Below, one piece after another: positions 12,201 to 23,000 of a DNA stretch of 64,000 nt. Under the pieces are notes generated by a model that searched no databases, was not told the DNA's origin, and worked only from the letters and a program-made list of their open reading frames with translations. The position numbers and the translations under genes were made by a program. The DNA comes from Branchiostoma floridae (Eukaryota; Chordata; Leptocardii; Amphioxiformes; Branchiostomatidae): NCBI RefSeq assembly GCF_000003815.2, contig NC_049996.1:5103069-5167068 (forward strand), given 5' to 3'. The first letter of the stretch is position 1; each line of letters opens with the position of its first letter.

Positions 12201-15200
12201 AAACGGTAAGCCCGACACAATCACCGACTCGTCAGGATCAAACTCGGCTCGGCTGTTGCTTATTCCTGCCATCTTGGTTTCCATGGCGTCGATACGTGCC
12301 CTCATGTGACCCATCTCCAGGTCGATGTTGTCTCCAATTTCTTTCGTTTTCCTTTCCAGCTCGGCTTTCAGCTCATCCTTAGTCGCAGAAACCAGCTTTT
12401 CAACAGACGTTTGTAGGCTGTCAACCTTACTGTTCAGCTTCTTCTCGAACGACGCCTGCATACCGTCGAGCTTCCTATTCAGGGCTTTCAGCTCGTTCAT
12501 AATGGCGGCGTCTCCCTCCTTCTTGACGCTAGCGGCTTCAATCTCCGCATCTCGCCTGGCGCTATCCCGGGTTCTGGTTCCGGTACCTTTGTCAGACATT
12601 GTTCTGCTGACCTCCAAATATCTCCAAATACACAAATTTGGCGTTCAACTCACTGAAATAACACAATAGTTTGCCAAATCTGCGGAGACATTCAAAACCG
12701 CCGCTCACTCTCACGGCTGACCTCTGAACCATTTCGTGTCGGTACGTGTCTATGACCCGTTCTTGACCGCGCATTTAGCCGTAAGACTTCTCTATATGCC
12801 CGGACACCCGAGACTTGTGCCGAACCGCACGGATGCTCCTTGCATAAATTACCGGGCAATTATCACCTAATTATCTACCTCGACTAGAGCGCGTTCATTA
12901 CACCCTTTGTCATTAAAAAGAGTGTTGTTTTACCACACCTGCCGACCTAGGATTACCCCCCTTCCCATGTAGCTTTGTATAAGTTTCCTTTATTCTTTCA
13001 AAATGTGAGTTAACTTTGTTTTTTGTTTTATTTTTAACTATTTTGGACTGCTCCTGGTGGGCTTCGTCGCTCTTTTCGCTTTCAAATGTATGTCGGTCTG
13101 CTGCCATAGGTCACTAGCATCCGGGTCTTCACTATTTTCATAAGCAGTCTCCCAACTAACTGTATAGCCGCTTCCAATTTGATAACATAAACTCCTGTAG
13201 ATCTCTTGATTTCTGCATTCCTGCTCTCACAAATTCTGTTGTCCAGGCGGTCTTCTACACAAACCGACGCTAGTCAGGAACACGGGCTTGTAAAGTTCAC
13301 ATAACAGTAGTATTCAGTCCATCGTGAAACGGCAGCACCTAGCCCTTATCGCGCTCGACGTAGTGACAAAGACCTTTCTTGCTGAAACTCAAACCACACA
13401 AAACAACAGCTGGGCTCTTCGGTGCACCGGTTGTCACCCCTCTAAACAGAACTAGGCCCCATGGCGTTGGTAGTTGGATGCAATTCCACAGCAAGATGGT
13501 GTCCGATCTTAACGTAGAGTATTTCCAAGCTCTCGTTGTTCACTGGCCGTGGGGCCGTCTGGCGTGCATACATACATTTTGCTATCGGGATAGGAGCTGG
13601 GTGAAAGCACTACTTTACGGAAACAAGGTCATCTCTGAATGCCAACTGAAAGATGAGATTGAAAGATTTGAAAATCGTAACACGTTTGCTCAGTGGTCTA
13701 CCCAACTGCTATGTGGAATACACTTGGCTGCGATTTATGTGTATTTGCATATAGACGGACAAAGTAAGCTCAGAATTCAGCTTATTGTCACATGGTCGCA
13801 ATTCGCAGACAGTCAAACAATACAGTTAGTCAAACAATACCCACACGGTATTAGGTGGCAAAGTGCAGCTGTAATTGTTTACGGTTTCAGACATCACTTT
13901 GATAATAAACGTAACGTTTACTCTATCCTACAACTTTGGTTCAACTAGCATTGTCACAAAGCATAAAAACGTTACGAATCAAGGGCCCCGACGTGCATAG
14001 TTACCAGCTTCCCTGCCACAAAAAATGACATTTGTTTGTCGTACAATGCTTCTATTAACATACATGTATTACTTTCCTGCATATCCTAACAAAGAACACA
14101 TTCAATTATCTACCCTATGCGTCACGCGTGTGTGTTTTCTGTTTATATAAACCAATGGGACCCATCCTTAGGCTCCTTTTAACCTCCTTTATGTATCTTG
14201 AAAATCTTTATTACATACTATTTGTATGTCTTATTTTCTAGTCCACTAACATGAGCTTGTCGTGTATCGTTATATATCAGAATTACACCTATCACAGAAG
14301 TTCTTATGTTTTACTAAGATCCATAGGCTTTGATAGAAATTGTTTGTGTTTGCACAAATCCTTCAAACAAATAAAATAATCATTTAACTACACCCTGTGT
14401 CTGGCCGGATAGCTAAACAATCAGAACGGTACCATAACATCAATCTGTACATTTAGTTTCAATATGTGTATGCATTTTTCTTTTTTGGGGGGTGGCGGGA
14501 TTTTTGTAGCCAGTAAGTCAGGCGAGTCGCGATCGCGTACCGACGCCATGTATTCAGAAGAAAACATTGCATGTGTATTGGGGGGGGGGGGGGGGGGGTG
14601 CGTTCAGGGGAAATAGCAGTTTATTAACGTCTGTTTCTTTCCAAAATACTGTAGCGTGTAGATTTTCATCCATGGGTATCTCAATCCCAAAAGTTGAACA
14701 AACTTGCAAATTAACTGCAGGATGCAACTTCCGTATCGGACATTATTTACAGAATTGGAACGTGCGTGTTCAGAACCAGGACAAACAGTAACGCGCCTTT
14801 TCCCGGCACGATCAGTAAACAAGCAAACGGAACAGAATGTTACGAAATAGACATGTTCAACTGTCAAACATTTTGTTGCACTGTAATATCTTATAATTCA
14901 TGCAGCATGAGCAAACTTTAAATTTCTAAAGTCACTCTGCGGTACCGTAAGTTGAATATACACACGTTAAAATGTTAAATTATCAGGATCATAAGGTTTG
15001 TTAATGCAAAAAATAAGATACAGAGAAAGAAGTTTTTCGTTTCTCTATTCTATGGATACTTTTATACTGTTTTCAGTACCATTCTCTTATAAAAAACATT
15101 GATAGCAATTATCACTTGAATACACACTACCCATTCACTGAACCACTTCTCAAGACACGCACTGTGAGGGTACCGCGAACTACCGGACATGGCCATGTCC

Positions 15201-18200
15201 GGCAATGATTGGGGATATTCGGCACCGGACACACCGTGGCTAGAAATTCGTTCATACGACCCGGACATGTCAAGTTCCATGGTAGTATAAGAAACCAAAA
15301 ATTGCCAGAAATTCTTGTTTTCGGGCAGTGTTCCATTTCTGTAGGCTCCCATGCCTGTAGTGTTTTTTTTATAACAATAATCTCACTGACCAGGCCTCTG
15401 TCAGAAATCCATCGCCTTATGAGACAGAAGAATACCAACACATGACAATAACCTGTGACCAAATGTGTCACAGCTTTTAGGAAATTATGAACTACATTAA
15501 CGGTATCACTTTATCGAACATTACTTTGTTCTACGTTCTTAAATGGTCTTCATTGGTAGATCTATATTTCCTTGTAACCTTCTACGACATTTCAAAATAT
15601 AGGGTTCCTATGTAATCAGAGATCTCTCTTTTATATCTTCTCTAATGACGACATAGAATTCTCTGCTTTTCATTTTTACCTCCATGAAATGTCATGGAAT
15701 GGAGGTTATATTTTCTGTTATGTGTCTCTGTCTGTATTGTGTAGATGATTACTCAAGAACTGCTGGATGTATTGGTTTCATACTTGTTGTGTTGGTGGGG
15801 TGTGATGAAAGCTCGAATCGATTAAATCTTGGGAGCCGTATCTGTCGTTATAATCGATGTAATAATATCAGAAATCACCCCTATATCTGCGAAATATTGG
15901 AACAGGCATGTCCCGGTGACGAATGTAGGTCAGGTAATTAATCACCCGTGGGCCATGTAGCCAGCAGCTAACAGTTGCCGCCAGACAGCTGCTGTGATTA
16001 ATGACAGTCTGGGCATAAGTGAAGCAGGGCTCTGAAGGTCTCATAACACAGTATTTATCCGCGACCCCCGTCCCCAAAAGTAGTTCGGGTTAAAATAGTG
16101 CATCGCGGTACTTGCAAAGGCCGTATTTATTCTTCCGTGCACGACAGCGAGGTGGGATCTGTGGTGAATAGTAGAGGAATACATCGGTGTACATACTGTA
16201 TAAGTTGGATTACGTCACTTTTTCGGCCGGCGGGAATTTGCGCCTTAATATGTTACCGGCACTTCCTGTTCGCCGCCTGCAGTTCCATGACCTCCGCTGG
16301 GGGTCAAATCAAAGTGTCTGTTATAGAAAAACGAGCCGGCAAATCTATGCTCATCTTCAGATATTTTGTAGCTTGTACCCTCAACTTCAACATACTTAAT
16401 TCTTGTGAATTGTATCTGCACCCTACTATAGGTTTTGAGTCGTCGAACCACCTCACTTTGGGGTCCTTAACCATGTAAATCCCCATACCCGAAAAACTGT
16501 GTTCTGAGACCTGAATCCAAACAAGACCTTCAACTGTGGTTTGAAAAATAACCAGCCAGCAGTAAGTTCAAACTAAAACTTCACTGTACCTACATTTTGT
16601 AATTCTATGTCTGTATGTGCCTTCAGGTCAATAAGTAAAGCTGCCCTTAACCAAGGAGCTTATATTATATAAGCTCCTTGCCTTAACCATATTAACATCA
16701 TAGATATGTGGCAGTATGAAAAACTAAGATGCATTGTAATTATCACACTTTGCATTGATTATGCAAATTAGGCCCTTATTTGCATGAATGATATCTGTAC
16801 ATGTTCCACCTTCCATATATAACATATCTTACATTTATCAAGGTCCTATTGTGGAACACATTGTAATAGTAGGAGATCCTCATTATAAATGCTAATCAAC
16901 TATTAATTTCTATAAATTGCATACTTCTGCAGGTAAGACATAAAGATCTCGGACTTTATTTATTTATTTATTCATCTCAAAACATGTGGGTAGCCCCTTC
17001 AACTTGTTTGAAGTTGATTTCCAAGGGAGCCCACTACATAAATAACAAAAACGAAACGTGTTACATTCAGTAAGACAACCAGAGGACAACAAACAATATA
17101 TACAAATAAACCGAAGCGTCTTTACCAAGAACAGTTGTCGAGGTCAACAAAAAACGTTAACGGTGGAGGTCAGAGGTCCATGTGCGGAGGAGTGTGTCTT
17201 AGGGCAGCTTTAAACTGCCGTAGAGTTGGTGCATGTCTTATGTCCGCCGAAAGGGTATTGTAATATGTTGCTCCTCTGTATGCAAATGTGCGGTGGCCAG
17301 CAGTGTTTGTGTAATTGGGTTTATGGAGCAAAGAGGCTTGTCTGGTGTTATGGCTGTGTAACAGGTGGTTATGTACAAAGGTGGTATCCAGGTATGTCGG
17401 GACAAGCCCGTTAATGCATTTAAAGACCATCACACACATGTGTTCCTTTCTCCGCTGCGTAAGATACTTCCAGTTGAGTCTGCTGTGTAGGTCTTGGACA
17501 CTGGATCGTCGCTTCATTTGTAGGATGACCCTGGCAGCTCGATTTTGAAGAACCTGAAGTTGTCGCTGCTTGGTGATGTTACAATTTTCCCAAACAATGT
17601 CGCAATACTCAAGTAGTGGTAGAATCATGCATCTGTATAACATACTTGCAATGTTGACAGTGAGACATGATCTTAAGCGGACTTAACTTTGCCAAATCCC
17701 TTCTTCTTTCTAACTTTCCCAACTTCCTCCCACCACACCGCTCTGAGGCACATAGTATAACCTCATAATGCTGACAACCTTAGACAGTTTAAATGACAAG
17801 CATCACGCTTCAGGAACGCCACGCTACCATATGCTGTCGACCTCTTAAACACACATTACACAATTAAGTGTCACATTTTAATAATTACTTATCAGATGGA
17901 CATTATCTGTGTCATTAAATGAATACACCACTTCTTTCCCATAACATTTATAACCATTACTCTCAAATACAACCGACCATAAACATACATAACATCCACA
18001 AAAAAGCAATAAATATTTCATGGAGGTATGAGGTCCCCGAACTCTAATTTTCCTATGAATTTGCCTATCATTACAACTAAAGATGGAGAAACCGAAGACG
18101 AATCCAGGATGTAGGAAAATTCTTGTACACAACAGGATAAACTTATTGTGCTTACGTTTTAGTGTCTATCGGACACCTTAATCAGAGCTTCTGACTGGAG

Positions 18201-19984
18201 TTCTGCTTCTCGCTGCTATATGTAGCCGATGTAGGTGACGTTTATCCGCAGTAACTGACCACATTGCTAGCCATAACTGGCTGGGAGCGGACAAGAGTCA
18301 TAGACAAGGAAGGTAACAGGCGGATCCGGCGGATCCAGGAGGCAGTCTGGATAAGGACGTCATCCCCAGTGATGAACCGGGACGAGGGGGGGGGGTACAA
18401 GGTTGGCCACGTTTGGGATAGTGTTTTCGTCGCAAAAGCGCCACCTACATCGGCTACATATAGCGGCGAGAAGCAGAACTCCAGTCAGAAGGAGTAAGGT
18501 GTCTGATAGGCATAAGAACGTAAGCACGGTAATTTTATCCTGGTTGTATATACGAATCTTCCTAGGCCCATATCCTATAGTTAACCAATTAATAAAATTA
18601 TTTTCCGAAGACGCATCCGTTGCCACTGACCACTGCATCGATGACCCTGATGACCACATTTACAATTCCATCGACACCAATGACAACAGTGGACAGGATG
18701 GGCAATCGGTTGATAAAGAGGAAGATACAGCATTACCCAACAATGTACAAAGGGACGCCGATGACGCCGATGGCTTGTCTAAAAACCCATTCTACGTGCC
18801 TAGTGCGTTACGACAAGATATCTGTATCCTTTCATATTAAATTATACTCGTAATATACAATAAATATCATAGTGTAATCTAATCAGGGCTCGAAATACTG
18901 GGTGCAGGTGCACCCAAAATTGGAGCTGTGCACCCAACTATTTTGTGTCCGACAGGGTGCACAGGGTTCACCCAAATATTTTCTTATGTATGTAAAGATA
19001 TCAAAGTGTACAAGTATACATCATATTCTTGACATCTAAGTGTTAGAAAGATAATAAAAATGTCTGTCATGGTACTTGTTTAAGAATTTGATATCATGTA
19101 ACTATGTTTTGTTATTAGGTTTTTCTGACATTTAACTTAAAATTTACGTGGTGCACCAAAAAAAAAAAATTGGTGCATCCAATTTTTAAGCTTGGTGCAC
19201 CAGTGCACCTAATCCCAAAAATGAATTTCGAGCACTGCTAATGATTGTAGGGCAACTTGTTGGATGGTCGAAACCGACGGTAAAAGAAAAAAAAAATGTG
19301 CTGTATTTCATTCATATTATGAGTGCCAACCCAAAAAAATCAACGAAATGCAACAGAAGTTGAGAATATTCGGTGTCCTAGAACAAAAACATTACCTTTT
19401 TATAATTGTTACATAAGTAACAACGTCAAAATCCGGTATCCGTTTTTATAAGGGCGTTCAAATTATACTATGGAATCCATTGGAAAACAAGTAGAAGCCT
19501 GTCACGGTGATAGCTAAAAGTAAAACCGAGTCTGTAAACCAATATCAAACGTAATTTCGCATCAGGCATGGTATGAACATCGCTTTGTTAATATCGTTGA
19601 TGACTTTTTTCAAAGTAATGCAAGTACTTTTCCTTCTTTGCCAAGTATTTGAAACTTTCTTCACAGATACGGAGAGAACTCGTTGGGCATTTCGACGTCC
19701 TTATAGACTCCGAACAACAATGGTTGCTGGTGCAGTTGCTGGTTTGATTGCCTCTGGGGTTGTCGCTGCAATCTGTATTATTGTTCTAATAGCAAACAAA
19801 CCAGAATTCCCTTCGGTCAGTGATTTTTTAATATGTTTCTTAAGACCGCACTCTTCTATTTCATCATCATCATTATTCATCGTTTTAGAACTCTGCTATT
19901 TGTAATGAAATCTTTCTCTCTACATACATATATATATATATATATATAATGTACCTGCGTAAGAAAAACACGTAGTTAATTAAG

Positions 19985-20045
<61 letters not shown>

Positions 20046-23000
20046 CTGCGTAAGAAAAACACGTAGTTAATTAAGTTTACTCGAAATTGATGAATTCTTT
20101 ATTATTTTTGCCAAATGAATTCATACACCAAATTGGCACATTTAGGAATATGACATTTTTAAAAGTGGAAATAATCTGGAAAGGGCAATTTGTTTTAAAT
20201 TGATATCTACTGGTCTATATTCCAACATTTACATCGTTGTCTAATACTTTGAGCGGTTAAAAACGACACAGAAAGAAGACCCCCCCCCCCCCAAGGAAAC
20301 GGGCGTTTCTCCTCCCCCTGCTTCCAAAGAAAGGAAGTCAAAAAAAGGAATGTCCAGATATTGCAAAGACTAAAAATTGAGTGGTCAATCATATCAGTTA
20401 TTGTCCATCTTTTGATTAATGTATCCATTGTTACTACCGTGGTGTTGCAAGCCATCTGGCATGCGAGTGCAAAAAAAAACAAACACGCACAATTATTTGC
20501 AATTTTGTCATGATTCATAAACTCAGCAGTCCACAAACAGAACCTTGGCATCTGATACACAAGCACGGGTCACCAACCATGATCCGACGACATCATCACC
20601 GACAGATATGACAACCGCACTGTCAGTCCTGACAGCAACTTTGCCAAAGGTGACAACCACACTTTCAGACGAGTTATACCACGTGTTGTTTTGTAATCTT
20701 TGTTAAACAATATCTAGCCCTGTACTACAGTAATTTAGCTCTATTCTACAGTATTTTTTGTTGTTGTGTCAAAGCTTTTTAAACGTGTTCCCAACAAAAT
20801 GTATATATCGTGTTCACGTACCCTTTCATTGAAAATATATGGCAATAAAATCCAGTATAAAGTGCCACATGGTCACATAATTTTTTCGGCATACATCATA
20901 ATAGCATTATCATTTTTCTTTCCCAACAACATGTATCACCAAACGTTTGTGTTTTTTATAACATGTTATGGCAACCCTGTAACTTACGAACCCCCGTTGT
21001 TCTAGGTTATGGTACCAACGACCAACGTGACCCCCCTACCAGCGACCAACGTGACCCCCCTACCGGCAACCAACGTGACCCCTCTACCGGCAACCAACGT
21101 GACCCCCCTACAAGCGACCAACGAGACCAAGTGGCCCAAGACCGTGAGAACTGCAAAGCAAAACCCATCAATGACTCAGAAAGGTATAGTTCAAAGCCTT
21201 CTGCTACACTAGAAACATTAGCCATAGTGTAAATTCTAAAAGAACTTTGATATATCTATAGCAATACCAAATAAGTCAACCACAATTGACAAAGTGAATG
21301 AAGTATGGCATCCATAATTTATGTTCGTCTCAAAATGGTTGCACTTCACATTTTTACAATCTCAAGACCATTTAAACTTTAATTTTTCATAAAGGTCCCA
21401 TTTAAACCTATTCAGACCTGGCTTTCAAGGACCGCGTTTGTAACTCTTGTAATATGACGCCATTATAAAGTCATTCATGATTCTATGTTGTTTGCTGGAG
21501 CCATAGAAAAGGAATTCTCCCAGTAAACTTCAAGGTATACAACAAAAATGTAAAGAAAATGTAAAATAAAATTGTCTGTTGCGTCTTTTTTTAAATCAAC
21601 GACGTCGAAATGACGTCACAAAATGAGGTCATACAGCTCCCAGTTTGGGTCCGCCATCATTGGTCCACCAACTTGAATTTTCTAAAAAAAAAAACATTTT
21701 TCAGTAAGTCGCCAAAGACATTATAACCAGACGAAAAACTTGATTTGTGTTTTTTTGTTTTAATTAAAAATACCTTGTAGTTACGAATTTCAAGGTATTC
21801 TAAGCCCGGTGACATGGTCCAGCATCTTTGATTTTGGCAGATTACGTTATCAAATTAGTATAATTTACAGATATTTGATTATGATCAGATCTTATTTATG
21901 TAAGAAAATAGCAGTTATGTTGCAAGAAAACCTGATAGAACACATTTTTAAAACCGAAGTTTAAAACCAATTTTCGTCATCAATCGGTTGCCATGGCAAC
22001 CCCAACATTGAAAACATTCCCAATTGAAAAAAAAACCGGGAGTGTTTAACAGCATCATGGCAAACAATTGAAATGCAACAAACACTTGTCACTTGGATAA
22101 TTAATCACCTGTGAGGATTCTTTACCTTTGATTCTACGAACAGTCACCTGTTGCAATCTTACAACTACAGGATTTGTCATTCTTGCCTTTTCATTGTTGT
22201 AGCTGACATGAACAGGTGCAGAGTCGGCTACCGACTCATTGAAAAGACGTGCATACGGCTCAGTCTTCAAACAAAGGGTTTTTACAGCGCGCAAAGGACC
22301 TGCAAAAGTGAGGGAGCGACACTAGCAATGCCAAAGACAGAGGAATTGGACATCGCTCTAAGAAAGCTGGTGCTGGAGGGCAGAAACGGCGACATTTGGA
22401 TTGGCCTGAAGGATGTTGAGCGATTTCGGCTACGAAGGAAATATAGAAAGTGGCAATGGTTGGATGGATCTGCTTTAGAAGGATACAAGGTAGGTACAGA
22501 CAACATCTGTTTTCTTTGTAAAACCGTTATCCAAAGAACACAACAAAATGAAATTTACCCTTTGCCAATATCCCTGTCACATTTGGCGAAGATCGATCGG
22601 ACGACGATTCTGCGGCAATCGCTCGAGCCTCGCTTATGATAATAACTTAATTGCACAACAATTGTACAAGGTACAAAGTGTGGCTTATATGTGACAGGGA
22701 CGGTTTTCAGGTGAAAAATACGCGTAACCCTCTGTCGATCTTAAATATGGCCTATCTTCCATCGATACGCCCGAAGATCGTGGATAATGTGACAAGGGTA
22801 TGAAGGACACATTCATTCAACATGATATTTCCATTCCACAGCATGCACAACTTGTTATAAAAAAAGGCATAGTCATAAAACATACATTAGAATGACTGAA
22901 CGTAAAAAAATATATCAATTCACTTGAAGTACGTACTGATTTTCTTTTTCGTTTCCTCTTGGTTACTTTTTCCACAAAGATATTTCTTAGTCTGTTTTTA

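Larger units (their letters stand above)
7835..12840 (-). mobile_element. nearly complete non-LTR retrotransposon (Jockey superfamily)
   Basis: Reads on the - strand: 5' region (about 12840-12600), ORF1 (12599-11823), an 18-nt spacer, ORF2 (11804-8319) with endonuclease and reverse transcriptase, 3' UTR, AATAAA-like signal next to the tail, and a simple-repeat tail of ATTC units at 7894-7835. Only one in-frame stop interrupts ORF2. The domain set (coiled-coil ORF1, APE endonuclease, RT, C-terminal Cys/His motif) is that of the Jockey superfamily (CR1, L2 and related groups); the clade cannot be fixed by eye. It sits antisense in intron 2 of the lectin receptor. The 5' boundary is uncertain. 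Confidence 0.85.

Noticed and set aside
13379-13948. 189-codon + strand ORF
   Set aside because: No motif, no splice or promoter context; the open frame may be chance in intron 2.
15684-15941. + strand Cys-rich ORF (RICRYNRCNNIRNHPYICE) as a lectin end
   Set aside because: It lacks WND and a preceding half-domain, and an acceptor in the right phase is not convincing. Similarity is only Cys spacing.
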